In this document: one piece after another, positions 7,689 through 15,820 of the stretch
Layout of the letters: the number at the start of each line of letters is the position of its first letter
Position numbering within the stretch: the stretch's first letter is position 1
Source of the DNA: Rheinheimera sp. EpRS3
GTDB taxonomy: Bacteria; Pseudomonadota; Gammaproteobacteria; Enterobacterales; Alteromonadaceae
Assembly (NCBI RefSeq): GCF_001513785.1
Contig: NZ_LNQS01000009.1
Location: 434,001 to 498,000 of the forward strand
Direction: 5' to 3'
Length of the DNA stretch: 64,000 bases
Notes under the pieces: model-generated
Told to the model about the DNA's origin: nothing
The model's database searches: none
What the model saw: only the letters and a program-made list of their open reading frames with translations
Translations under genes and position numbers: made by a program

Positions 7689-10164
7689 TATCGCCTGGCG
7701 CCTGTTTTGGCGCGAATTAAGCCGTGGTGAGTTATGGGTTATCGCTTTTGCTTTATTTCTGGCGGTAGGTTCAGTGGTGAGCCTCAGTGGCATTACGCAG
7801 GGGGTGAAAAGTGCCCTGATGCAACGCAGTGCTCAGTTTACCGCAGCAGATAAAGTACTACGCTCCAGCCAACCGTTTGATCCGGCGGTGATTGAACTTG
7901 CGCAGCAGAATAATCTGGCAACGGCGCAGCAAATGCAGTTTGATTCTATGTTGTTCGCCGGTGACAGTATGCAGCTGGCAACAATAAAGGCAGTGAGTAG
8001 CAGCTATCCATTACGTGGTGAGCTGTTGCTTAAAAAGTCAGAGAATATAGGTAGCGGTGAGGATGGCAATCTGGAACCCGGTTCAGTTTATATTGAAGAG
8101 CGCCTGTTTAATTTACTGGGTATAGCACCGGGTGACAAAGTTGAGATAGGCATGCTAAGCCTGACCGTTAACGGCGTTATTGCCAATGAACCTGACGCAC
8201 CACTAAGCGTTTTTGGCGGAGCTCCACGGGTACTGATGCATTTGGATGATGTTGGCGCCACGCAAATTGTGCAGCCGGGCAGCCGTATTGGCTATCGTTA
8301 TTTATTTGCCGGTGCAACGGCAGATCTTGCCAGTTTTGAAAACCAGATGACACCACAGCTGACAGCGCATCAGCGCTGGCAGGATATGGACCGCGAATCT
8401 GCCATTGGCAGCGCACTGGAACGTGCAGAGCGTTTCTTACTGCTGGCAGGGCTATTGGGTATTGTTTTAGCTGCCTGCGCAGCTGCTGTAGCGGCTGGTC
8501 GCTATAGTCAGCGACACACCCAGTCGGTAGCCGTAATTAAAGCTCTGGGCGCCACTACAGCGCAAATCAGGCTTATTTATGGTAGCCACCTGTTGCTGGT
8601 GGTTATGTTCAGTCTGTTGTGCGGTGCCGTTGCCGGGCAACTCACTATACAAGCCGCACAATGGGGCATTACGCAGTTTCTCAGCGATTACCGGGCTGAG
8701 TTTAGTTGGCGTCCGCTGTGGCTGGGCATACTAACCTGTGCTATTTGTGCCTTGTTATTTGCAGCCCGGCCTATGTGGCGATTATCTCAAACTGCAGCAA
8801 TAGATGTGTTAAAGCAACCGGCAATAAGTTTGGGTCTGGATAAACTGCAACTGGTATCCGGTGGTGTGGCCATCTGGGGCCTAATGTGGCTGTTTAGCGG
8901 TGAATTTATCTTAAGTATTGGCTTGTTTGCGCTTTGCGGCTTGTTTGCTTTGCTGCTGCTCGGTGGCGCCAGTTTACTGGTGCGGCTGGCAAAGCCGGTG
9001 GCTGCCGGGCAAAGCAGCGCCAGGCGTCTGGCGTTAGCCAATTTACGTCGTCGGCTTTGGGCGAATAGTTTTCAGTTGATCACGTTTAGTCTGGCCATTT
9101 TTCTTGGCTTGTTACTATATTTCCTGCGCGCAGAGCTAATTGGTCAATGGCAGCGGCAAATCCCTCCGGGTGCGCCAAACCAGTTTCTGGTTAATATTAC
9201 TGAACAGCAACGCGTTGATCTGAAACAGTTTGCTTTGCAGCATAATTTGCAGCTGGACGCTTATTATCCTGTAGTACGTGGCCGCTTATTGTCGATTAAT
9301 GACGAGCAACTGCAGCAAGAGGCCACTAAAGAGGATCGCAGCCAGCAGCGCGTAGGGGTAGGGCGTGAGCTAAACCTGACCTGGCTGTCAGAGTTGCCGG
9401 CCAATAATCAAATTACCGCAGGTAACTGGTTTGACAGCACTGCCACTGCGCAGGTGTCGGTGGAAGCCGAGCTGGCTGAGCGGCTGGCGTTAAAGTTGGG
9501 TGATTCGCTGGTGTTTTCTATTGGTGGTGAACCTAAAAGTGCCAAAGTAAGCAGTATTCGCAAAGTCGATTGGAACAGTTTACAGCCGAATTTCTATATG
9601 ATTCTAAGTCCTGACTTACTGGCAGATTTTCCGGCTACTTATATCACCGCCTTTTATCTGCAGCCTGAGCGCAACCAATTGCTGAACCAACTGGCGCGTT
9701 TAATGCCCACGGTCACAGTAATAAGCGTAGATAATATTATAAAACAGGTAAACGATATTATTGAGCAAGTGACAGTAGCACTGAGTTTTATCCTGGTGAT
9801 TATCTGTCTGGCCGCCGGATTAGTGCTGGTCGCTCAGGTACAGGCTACGCTGGAGCAGCGTGAGCAGGAACTGGCTATTTTGCGCACTTTAGGGGCCCAG
9901 TATGCATTTTTGCGTAATGCTTTGATGCTTGAGTTTGCCTTGCTGGGGGCCATGGCCGGTTTATTTGCCACCATTCTGGCTGAGTTGATGCTGGTGATAG
10001 TGCAGCAGCGGGTATTTAATATGCCGTTTCAGTTGCATTACCATTTGTGGGGGCTGGGGCCTGTATTGGGTGTAGTGGCAGTAACCTTGCTTGGCTGGTG
10101 GCAGCTCAAGCGGCTGCTGCGTATGCCTGGTGCCCAGTTAATGCGTAAAGTGCTGCAAGGTTAA
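7678..10164 (+). CDS. ybbP: FtsX-family ABC transporter permease YbbP
   Basis: An 828-residue inner-membrane protein with two FtsX-type permease halves. There is an N-terminal membrane segment (about residues 15-40), a periplasmic domain, a membrane cluster (about 255-450), a second periplasmic domain and a C-terminal membrane cluster (about 700-820). I chose ATG 7678 because GAGGAA lies 7 bases upstream and the protein then begins MWASIAWRLFWREL, as in family members. An upstream in-frame ATG at 7597 would only add out-of-family sequence that overlaps ybbA. It functions with YbbA. The stop codon shares bases with the stop of the convergent yfcH gene inside a 22-base palindrome. Confidence 0.94.
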   Translation: MWASIAWRLFWRELSRGELWVIAFALFLAVGSVVSLSGITQGVKSALMQRSAQFTAADKVLRSSQPFDPAVIELAQQNNLATAQQMQFDSMLFAGDSMQLATIKAVSSSYPLRGELLLKKSENIGSGEDGNLEPGSVYIEERLFNLLGIAPGDKVEIGMLSLTVNGVIANEPDAPLSVFGGAPRVLMHLDDVGATQIVQPGSRIGYRYLFAGATADLASFENQMTPQLTAHQRWQDMDRESAIGSALERAERFLLLAGLLGIVLAACAAAVAAGRYSQRHTQSVAVIKALGATTAQIRLIYGSHLLLVVMFSLLCGAVAGQLTIQAAQWGITQFLSDYRAEFSWRPLWLGILTCAICALLFAARPMWRLSQTAAIDVLKQPAISLGLDKLQLVSGGVAIWGLMWLFSGEFILSIGLFALCGLFALLLLGGASLLVRLAKPVAAGQSSARRLALANLRRRLWANSFQLITFSLAIFLGLLLYFLRAELIGQWQRQIPPGAPNQFLVNITEQQRVDLKQFALQHNLQLDAYYPVVRGRLLSINDEQLQQEATKEDRSQQRVGVGRELNLTWLSELPANNQITAGNWFDSTATAQVSVEAELAERLALKLGDSLVFSIGGEPKSAKVSSIRKVDWNSLQPNFYMILSPDLLADFPATYITAFYLQPERNQLLNQLARLMPTVTVISVDNIIKQVNDIIEQVTVALSFILVIICLAAGLVLVAQVQATLEQREQELAILRTLGAQYAFLRNALMLEFALLGAMAGLFATILAELMLVIVQQRVFNMPFQLHYHLWGLGPVLGVVAVTLLGWWQLKRLLRMPGAQLMRKVLQG

Positions 10165-10173
10165 CCTTGCAGC
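10152..10173. repeat. 22-base perfect palindrome holding two stop codons
   Basis: The sequence GCTGCAAGGTT followed by AACCTTGCAGC is a perfect palindrome centred on TTAA. Both convergent genes (ybbP and yfcH) stop in this TTAA, and because the palindrome codes on both strands both proteins end Leu-Gln-Gly. It may act as a short bidirectional terminator stem, but no T-tract follows on either strand. Confidence 0.8.
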
Positions 10174-11054
10174 GCCTCCAGTGCATCGGGTAGTTGAGTA
10201 TAGTTAAACGTAAAACCGGCATGTTGTAGTTTTGCCGGTATAACCCGCTGGCCGGTGAGTAACAAATCGGCCATTTCACCGAGCATAAGCTTAAGCACAA
10301 CGGCCGGCATGGGGAGTATCGCGGGACGGTGCAATGCACTGGCCAGTTGCTGGCTGAATTCAGCATTAGTTACCGGGTTAGGGGCTGTAGCGTTAAACGC
10401 GCCGGTTAATGTAGGGTGCTGCAGCAAAAAGTCAGTTAAACGCAGCATGTCTTGCAAATGCACCCACGACATATACTGCTCACCAGTACCAATACGACCA
10501 CCCAGGCCGAGCTTAAATGGTGGCAACATTTTTTTTAATGCGCCACCTTCATTTGCCAGGACAATACCCGTACGCAGCAAACACACCCGGGTATGTTCCG
10601 ACTGAGCTTCCTGCGCCAGTTGCTCCCACTGCAAACACAGCATAGATGCGAACTCTGGGTTAAACAGAGTGTAGTTTTCATCAATAAACTGTTGTTGCTG
10701 GCGGCCATAAATACCGATAGCAGAACCGCTGATCAGTACCGACGGCGGTGAACTGGCGGCTTTAATCGCACCAACCAGTTGTTCCGTTATCATCCAGCGG
10801 CTTTCACACAGCAGGCGCTTTTGCGCATGACTCCAGCGTTTGCCAACAATAGGTTCGCCAGCCAGGTTTATCACCGCATCAATCTGGTTAAAATCAACCT
10901 GCTGCAATGACTGTACTGTGCATACCTCTGGCCCCAGCCGTTGCTGAGCTCTGGCCGGATCACGTGTTAGCACAACCAACTTATGCTGGTTAAGCCAGTG
11001 TTTTACCAGTGCTGTACCAATTAAACCGGTGCCGCCGGTCAGTAAAATATGCAT
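10161..11054 (-). CDS. yfcH: TIGR01777-family NAD(P)-binding epimerase-like protein YfcH
   Basis: A 297-residue protein of the extended SDR superfamily. The N-terminal nucleotide-binding motif is MHILLTGGTGLIGTALV (GxxGxxG). Further family motifs are VINLAGEPI near residue 62, an SGSAIGIYG segment, and a C-terminal DUF1731-like part (PAILPMPAVVLKLMLGEMADLLLTGQRV). The substrate is unknown for this family. It lies just downstream of folX on the same strand with a 45-base gap; the same folX-yfcH pair occurs in E. coli, which supports the symbol. Confidence 0.92.
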   Translation of the reverse strand: MHILLTGGTGLIGTALVKHWLNQHKLVVLTRDPARAQQRLGPEVCTVQSLQQVDFNQIDAVINLAGEPIVGKRWSHAQKRLLCESRWMITEQLVGAIKAASSPPSVLISGSAIGIYGRQQQQFIDENYTLFNPEFASMLCLQWEQLAQEAQSEHTRVCLLRTGIVLANEGGALKKMLPPFKLGLGGRIGTGEQYMSWVHLQDMLRLTDFLLQHPTLTGAFNATAPNPVTNAEFSQQLASALHRPAILPMPAVVLKLMLGEMADLLLTGQRVIPAKLQHAGFTFNYTQLPDALEALQG

Positions 11055-11099
11055 AGATAAACCTTGCTGACAGCGTTGAACACAACCTCAGTATAGAGG

Positions 11100-11465
11100 T
11101 TATTTATTCAGCGACAGGGTAAGCGATACGGAATCTGCAAAACGCAGGGCGTGGGGTTTATCAATTTCTACTTCGGCATAACGCACTGAAGGGTGTTCGG
11201 CCGCAATGGCCAGCACTTCTGCTGTCAGTTTTTCTAATAAAGAAAAGCGCTGTTGCTCAACCAGGGCAATAATTTTTTTAGTAATAGTGCGGTAGTTAAG
11301 CGCCTTGTCCATATCATCAGTATTAGCGGCATCGGCGGCGCTGTAATGAATTTTCGCGTTAATGACTACGTCTTGCTTGTTGTTTATTTCTTCATCTTTA
11401 ATACCAATGTAGGTACGTAGACGTAAGTTTTTAATTTTTATTACGGCGGGGTTATTCAGTTCCAT
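11100..11465 (-). CDS. folX: Dihydroneopterin triphosphate 2'-epimerase
   Basis: A 121-residue protein of the FolB/FolX fold. It strongly resembles E. coli FolX throughout, with [19 protein letters not shown] near the start, [11 protein letters not shown] in the middle and the RFSLLEKLT and [20 protein letters not shown] motifs at the end. Those last two distinguish FolX from FolB. It converts dihydroneopterin triphosphate to dihydromonapterin triphosphate, the first committed step toward the tetrahydromonapterin cofactor. It is probably cotranscribed with yfcH. Confidence 0.94.
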   Translation of the reverse strand: MELNNPAVIKIKNLRLRTYIGIKDEEINNKQDVVINAKIHYSAADAANTDDMDKALNYRTITKKIIALVEQQRFSLLEKLTAEVLAIAAEHPSVRYAEVEIDKPHALRFADSVSLTLSLNK

Positions 11466-11555
11466 CAGATGGTATCCAACTCAAATTAGAAATGCAGTAT
11501 GCCATTACGCCCGGTTTGCCCGGCACGATCAGCACCGGGGCACAGGATAACGTAT

Positions 11556-12863
11556 TTAGTTAAATTTCACGCTAAAACGGGCGCCGCCCAGCGGGCTGTC
11601 ATCTAATACCAGTTCACCGGAATAAGACTCAACCAGCTCTGCAACAATAGCCAGCCCTACGCCATGGCCTTCACGATAAGTATCCAGCCGTGTACCGCGC
11701 TCAAACAACTGCTTACGCTTTGCCACTGGTACGCCGGGGCCATCGTCTTCAACACAGAGGCTGAACGGGTTTTGGCCAATAGTGACATAAACCTGATGCC
11801 GGCAGGCTTTACTGGCATTGTCGAGCAGATTGCCAAGAATCTCCATTAAGTCTGTCTCATCACCGCGAAATACCGCGTTAGCAGCGCAATCTACAGTGAA
11901 AGCAACATTCTTATCGCGATAAATTTTCTGCAGCGCTGAAGTAAGCTTCTCTATTAACGGTTTAACGGTAATTTGTTTTTTCCAGATATCCTGGCCTGAA
12001 CTGCTGGCACGTTTAAGCTGGTGCTCAATCATGGCGGTAATACGATCCAACTGCTCTTTAAGCTCTGGTTGCTGGCTAAGGGCGGAGGTTTGTAATACAG
12101 CTACAGGCGTTTTCAGGGCATGAGCCAGATCGCTAAGGTGATGGCGGTAGCGCTGTTTTTGCCGGTTTTGGTTTTGCAGCAGTAAATTTAAGTCTTCTTT
12201 AATAATGGTCAGCTCCGCCGGATAGCGGCCAGTCAGCTGTTCCTGGCTGCCATTTTCGACCCGGCGGATTTCATGATCCAGCCGCGACAGAGGTTTGGTA
12301 GTCCAGTAATAGGCCAGCAGCATTAACAGTAGCAGCATAATGCCGATGCCGATAAACCACTGAATTAACGTTGCGCGAAATGTCTTTTGCGGAGCTATTA
12401 AACGTTCATGGGTTTGTACCACATGCATACTAAGTGGCCGGGTGTAATCTTCGGCATCAAATAATAATGAGATGGATAAAACCCAATACTGCACGCCGTG
12501 TTGTGTAACCTGGCGGAATAAATGTTCGCCTGGCGGCATCTCTTCTGCCGGTGGCACAAAGTTCTGGTTCAGTGACGAGTCCGATTGCCAGACTAAGTCC
12601 TGTTCATGGGTAATAAAAGCGCTCAGGCCAGAGTCTGGCCGGTAAAAATCCGGCGCCAGAGTATTGTTGATTAGCTCAACTTTGTCTTCTGACACGCTAA
12701 GTTCAGATAACATAGCGTACATATGCACTTCCAGCTTCTGTTCTGTGTTAGTCAGAAGCTGGGTGTAAAACGCACGATCAATCGCCAGAAAAGAGCTGGG
12801 AAGCAGCAACAGCAGCAAAAAAATGCTGATCAGCAGCTGCCTCAGCTTTAATGACAGTGCCAT
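11556..12863 (-). CDS. PhoQ-like sensor histidine kinase
   Basis: A 435-residue membrane kinase. There is a TM segment near residues 9-29, a periplasmic sensor domain to about 160, a second TM near 165-187, then HAMP, HisKA and HATPase. The HisKA motif HLSDLAHALKTPVAVLQ resembles PhoQ (LTDLTHSLKTP) rather than EnvZ. The ATP site has NLLDNASKAC (N box), VEDDGPGVP (G1) and GHGVGLAIV (G2). It starts 1 base after the regulator stop, so it is cotranslated with it. The sensor domain is not obviously acid-rich as in PhoQ, so Mg2+ sensing cannot be claimed. It is the last gene of the PepSY-regulator-kinase operon. Confidence 0.9.
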   Translation of the reverse strand: MALSLKLRQLLISIFLLLLLLPSSFLAIDRAFYTQLLTNTEQKLEVHMYAMLSELSVSEDKVELINNTLAPDFYRPDSGLSAFITHEQDLVWQSDSSLNQNFVPPAEEMPPGEHLFRQVTQHGVQYWVLSISLLFDAEDYTRPLSMHVVQTHERLIAPQKTFRATLIQWFIGIGIMLLLLMLLAYYWTTKPLSRLDHEIRRVENGSQEQLTGRYPAELTIIKEDLNLLLQNQNRQKQRYRHHLSDLAHALKTPVAVLQTSALSQQPELKEQLDRITAMIEHQLKRASSSGQDIWKKQITVKPLIEKLTSALQKIYRDKNVAFTVDCAANAVFRGDETDLMEILGNLLDNASKACRHQVYVTIGQNPFSLCVEDDGPGVPVAKRKQLFERGTRLDTYREGHGVGLAIVAELVESYSGELVLDDSPLGGARFSVKFN

Positions 12864-12864
12864 A

Positions 12865-13542
12865 TCAGGCTACTGTCATTGTGAAGCGATAGCCTCTGCC
12901 ACGCAATGTTTCTATGGGCTTAGTTTCGCCATCCGGGTCCAGCTTTTTGCGCAGGCGCAGTACAAAAACCTCAATAACATTGCTGTCCAGATCAAAGTCC
13001 TGATCATAAATATGTTCGGTCAGTTCTGTTTTTGAAATCACCTTGTTCGGGTTAAGCATAAAGTATTCAAGTACCTTGTACTCGTAAGCCGTAAGGTTTA
13101 TTTCTTCCTCGCGAACCCAAACCTGTTGGGTGCGGCTATTCAGTGCAATAGGGCCTGCTGAAAGCGTAGGTTCCGGTTGGCCAGCTGCACGGCGGATTAA
13201 CGCATTACAACGTGCCAGCAGCTCTTCGGTATGAAAGGGTTTAGTCAGATAATCATCCGCACCTGCATCCAGCCCTTCCACTTTTTCCTGCCAGCTGCCA
13301 CGGGCGGTTAGCACAATAATTGGAGTTTTGAGCGCTTTTTGTCTGGCTTTACGGATCAGTGTCAGGCCATCCATTTTCGGTAAACCGATGTCAATAATTG
13401 CCAGATCGTAAGGATACTCAGACAATTTAAACCAGCCATCATCACCATCGGTCGCAACGTCAACGCTAAATTGTTGCTGCTGCAGTTGTTCTTTAATTTG
13501 CTGAGCCAGCAGGTTTTCATCTTCAACAACTAATAAACGCAT
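12865..13542 (-). CDS. OmpR-family response regulator, PhoP-like
   Basis: A 225-residue regulator. The receiver domain has acidic pocket ED (residues 7-8), phosphoacceptor Asp51 in AIIDIGLPKMDG, and KPF with Lys near 101. The C-terminal winged helix ends with LRKKLDPDGE and LRGRGYRFTM. It resembles PhoP more than other OmpR members (VLTARGSWQEKVEGLDAGADDYLTKPFHTEELLAR). Its ATG overlaps the stop of the PepSY gene upstream (TAATG) and the kinase follows after 1 base. Its targets are unknown; a palindrome in front of the operon is a candidate autoregulatory site. Confidence 0.93.
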   Translation of the reverse strand: MRLLVVEDENLLAQQIKEQLQQQQFSVDVATDGDDGWFKLSEYPYDLAIIDIGLPKMDGLTLIRKARQKALKTPIIVLTARGSWQEKVEGLDAGADDYLTKPFHTEELLARCNALIRRAAGQPEPTLSAGPIALNSRTQQVWVREEEINLTAYEYKVLEYFMLNPNKVISKTELTEHIYDQDFDLDSNVIEVFVLRLRKKLDPDGETKPIETLRGRGYRFTMTVA

Positions 13543-13811
13543 TAATTTCCTTCCCTTTGCACCTGGCCGGAACGGCCATCAACTAATACTGTTACCACGC
13601 GGCCATCAGATTGTAACACCCTGATGCGATAATTTTGTTGCTCGGTTTGAACTTTGACGATTTTACCCGGATATCTCTGCTGTGCCAGGGTTGCAGCTTG
13701 TTCTTTTGACACAGCAGGTCGTTTAGGCGACGTCATGGCAGCAGAGGTAGCACTAAATAGCAGTGCAATTGTGATCAGAAGTACCTTAGTGCGAAGCATT
13801 GTTCTCTCCAT
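13542..13811 (-). CDS. Small secreted PepSY-domain protein
   Basis: An 89-residue protein with a signal peptide (hydrophobic LLITIALLFSATSAAM) and one PepSY domain (VSKEQAATLAQQRYPGKIVKV through VVTVLVDGRSGQVQ). PepSY domains inhibit proteases or sense extracytoplasmic conditions. Here it leads an operon with a PhoP/PhoQ-like pair and its stop overlaps the regulator start, so it may tune the kinase from the periplasm; that role is inferred. Two Met codons near the N-terminus (residues 1 and 5) are possible starts. Confidence 0.85.
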   Translation of the reverse strand: MERTMLRTKVLLITIALLFSATSAAMTSPKRPAVSKEQAATLAQQRYPGKIVKVQTEQQNYRIRVLQSDGRVVTVLVDGRSGQVQREGN

Positions 13812-13821
13812 AATGTATCAG

Positions 13822-13834
13822 CGGTACTGTACCG
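13822..13834. promoter_or_regulatory. Candidate operator palindrome CGGTACTGTACCG
   Basis: This perfect 13-base palindrome lies 11 bases upstream of the PepSY-regulator-kinase operon start. Its position suits an autoregulatory or repressor site. It does not match the direct-repeat PhoP box, so the binding protein is unknown. Confidence 0.4.
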
Positions 13835-14033
13835 AACTATTAATTCAGCGGCAATCATCAATGTGTGTCAAAGACTTATCTTTGCTTTTCCATCACACTT
13901 CAGCACCTTTTTTAAGCTTCTGCCAGCAGCTTAGTGGCAGATGTCTTAATTAGCGCTGAATGTTATTGCTAACTAAATTGGATTTAGGTTAATTAAAATT
14001 TGCAAATGTGAATTTATTGGCTAATTTAAAAAT

Positions 14034-14109
14034 GTTGGCATTCATAGATCTCCGATGCTGATTGGGTAGCCTGCCTGCCGGAATAATGCCAACCGTGGTA
14101 TGTCAGGCT
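14034..14109 (+). other. Possible structured leader (interlocking inverted repeats) before comEA-like gene
   Basis: A 9-base arm GTTGGCATT (14034-14042) pairs perfectly with AATGCCAAC (14085-14093). A second arm AGCCTG (14068-14073), inside that loop, can pair with CAGGCT (14104-14109) outside it. This is pseudoknot-like topology 50 bases before the gene. Whether it is transcribed or functional is unknown. Confidence 0.3.
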
Positions 14110-14158
14110 GTAGTCGAGGACGTCTTCAGGGATAGGGGAGCACTTTAAGGATGAAACA

Positions 14159-14470
14159 ATGAAACAACTAGCTATTGCTGTGGGCATGACATTATTAACC
14201 TTAACTGCAAACCAGTGTCTGGCCCAGACGCAACCTGCACCTGAGGTTACCAAAGCCAGCGCAGCTGCGCATAATGTGCAAAAGGTAAATATCAACACTG
14301 CCACGCTGGATCAACTTGATGCAATTCCTGGTTTAGGCAAGAAAAAAGCTCAAGCCGTGCTGGATTACATTGCAGAAAATGGCCCGATTAAAGATCAGGC
14401 ACAGCTAACTCAGGTAAAAGGTATTGGCGACAAACTTGCGGCTAAAATTGGCCCTTACCTCAGTTATTAA
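14159..14470 (+). CDS. ComEA-like helix-hairpin-helix DNA-binding protein
   Basis: A 103-residue protein with a signal peptide (about residues 1-22, ending CLAQ) and a C-terminal double helix-hairpin-helix. It begins VNINTATLDQLDAIPGLGKKKA and continues with LTQVKGIGDKLAAKIGPYL, which matches the DNA-binding half of ComEA. In gammaproteobacteria this short periplasmic form pulls incoming DNA through the outer membrane during natural transformation. The start at 14159 has AAGG 8 bases upstream. No other competence gene is nearby. A terminator hairpin follows immediately. Confidence 0.9.
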   Translation: MKQLAIAVGMTLLTLTANQCLAQTQPAPEVTKASAAAHNVQKVNINTATLDQLDAIPGLGKKKAQAVLDYIAENGPIKDQAQLTQVKGIGDKLAAKIGPYLSY

Positions 14471-14480
14471 AAGCAGGAGC

Positions 14481-14513
14481 AGCCCTTGGGTTAGTCGCCA
14501 AGGGCTTTCATTT
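14481..14513 (+). terminator. Terminator of the comEA-like gene
   Basis: Stem AGCCCTTGG (14481-14489) / CCAAGGGCT (14498-14506) with an 8-base loop, followed by TTCATTT. It lies over the last codons of the convergent EAL-HDOD gene. Confidence 0.75.
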
Positions 14514-15711
14514 GCTCATTGGCCCACTGTACTGCCGTATGATAAGCATCAGGCACTTTATCTGACTGTAATTGCAGCATATTGATTGCCTGATTAGCTT
14601 CTTGCCACTGGCCTTGTTCATAAAACTGTATCAAGGTTATGTACTCCGACAACACACCTTGCTTTATGACCAGCGCATCTTTAATTTCCTTAGCTAAAGG
14701 CAGTTTGCTCATGACACTGTCTATAGGTTCGTCCAGAATTGCATCCATCAGCGACATCATGCCGGTAAGAAAAGCTTTGGCGGTATCTACTTTGCCGTGC
14801 AGTTCAGCAATACCTTCGGCAAAGCGGGCTCGGGTCATTGATAAACGCATTAGCTCTGCCGGTTTATCACTGCTTATTTGTGAGGTAAATAATAACGACA
14901 GAAATTTCTTAAGTTCAGCCTGGCCCAGCACAACCAAAGCTTGTTTTATGGTTTCAATTTCTGAGCGACGTTTAAAAATAGTGGAGTTGCTGTAGCGCAG
15001 CAACTTGTATGACAGGTGCACATCACGCTGAAATACCTGAGTAATTTTACCGAGATCCAGATCTGATTTAGATGTTTCATACAGCAATTCTGCCAGCGTC
15101 ATTTGCGCCGGTGACAAGGCTTTACTTTGCATCATTTCGGGCTTGGAGAAAAAGTATCCCTGGAAATAACTAAAACCAAGATCAAGGGCGACCTGAAACT
15201 CTTCATTAGTTTCTACTTTTTCGGCCAGCAACTTAATATGCGGAAAATCAGCAATGGCTTGCTTAATATCAGTAATAGTATCGGTTGAGGTAGAACGAAA
15301 ATCGATTTTTATTATGTCGATAAAAGGGTAAAAGTGCCGCCAAACCGGCTGATGAATATAGTCATCTAAAGCCAGCACATAGCCTTTTTCTTTTAAATCC
15401 TGGCATTCAGCCAGCAAGCGTTTACCCGGTTGTATGGTTTCCAGTATTTCTACTACAACCTGTTCTTTGGGCAGCATACTGGGATATTTTTTTTGCAGAG
15501 TATCCAGGGTGAAATTGATAAAGCCGGGTTTATCACCGAGAAAATCGTCCAGCCCGAAACTAAACTGGCTGCCTTCAACCATGCGTGACGTTGCTTCGTC
15601 GCCGTCTATGTCTGGAAATGCATTTTCAAGGCCATCGCGAAATAATAACTCGTAGGCGTATAGTTCTTTATTACGATTGAGAATAGGTTGGCGGGCCGCA
15701 TAAAAATACAT
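14491..15711 (-). CDS. EAL-HDOD signalling protein (YuxH/CdgJ-like), probably without phosphodiesterase activity
   Basis: A 406-residue protein with an N-terminal degenerate EAL domain (about 1-200) and a C-terminal HDOD domain (about 200-400). The EAL motif reads YELLFRDG, the loop that should be DDFGTG reads LDDYIHQP, and other metal-site positions are partly kept (FINFT, VVEILET, IKIDF, LAEKVET). Proteins of this layout in Vibrio (CdgJ) affect motility without degrading c-di-GMP. The HDOD part (ALVVLGQAELKKFLSLLF) is a non-catalytic HD relative. The loss of catalysis is inference from the motifs. Confidence 0.9.
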   Translation of the reverse strand: MYFYAARQPILNRNKELYAYELLFRDGLENAFPDIDGDEATSRMVEGSQFSFGLDDFLGDKPGFINFTLDTLQKKYPSMLPKEQVVVEILETIQPGKRLLAECQDLKEKGYVLALDDYIHQPVWRHFYPFIDIIKIDFRSTSTDTITDIKQAIADFPHIKLLAEKVETNEEFQVALDLGFSYFQGYFFSKPEMMQSKALSPAQMTLAELLYETSKSDLDLGKITQVFQRDVHLSYKLLRYSNSTIFKRRSEIETIKQALVVLGQAELKKFLSLLFTSQISSDKPAELMRLSMTRARFAEGIAELHGKVDTAKAFLTGMMSLMDAILDEPIDSVMSKLPLAKEIKDALVIKQGVLSEYITLIQFYEQGQWQEANQAINMLQLQSDKVPDAYHTAVQWANEQMKALGD

Positions 15712-15754
15712 AGACGTATGGTCTCATAAGGAAACGCTGAATTTGTAATTTAGC

Positions 15755-15800
15755 AAAAAATTGTCAGCAGGGGATACAACTTTTTGTTGCTCCCCGGCTG
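15755..15800 (-). terminator. Rho-independent terminator of putP
   Basis: Read on the minus strand, an interrupted stem (CAGC, GGGGA, CAAC paired with GTTG, TCCCC, GCTG) with an AAAAA loop is followed by ACAATTTTTT. It lies 21 bases past the putP stop. Confidence 0.8.
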
Positions 15801-15820
15801 ATCTTTAAAGGTAAGTGTTA

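Larger units (their letters stand above)
13812..14158. other. 347-base AT-rich intergenic region between the PepSY operon and comEA-like gene
   Basis: No gene was found. It contains the divergent promoter regions of the PepSY operon (minus) and the comEA-like gene (plus), a 13-base palindrome, and a set of interlocking inverted repeats (14034-14109) in the leader of the comEA-like gene, both described separately. Confidence 0.6.

Noticed and set aside
14151-14162. A three-codon frame (ATG AAA CAA TGA) overlapping the comEA ATG looked like an upstream leader peptide.
   Set aside because: AAGG directly abuts the first ATG, which leaves no ribosome spacing, but sits 8 bases before the second ATG, so the second is the start.
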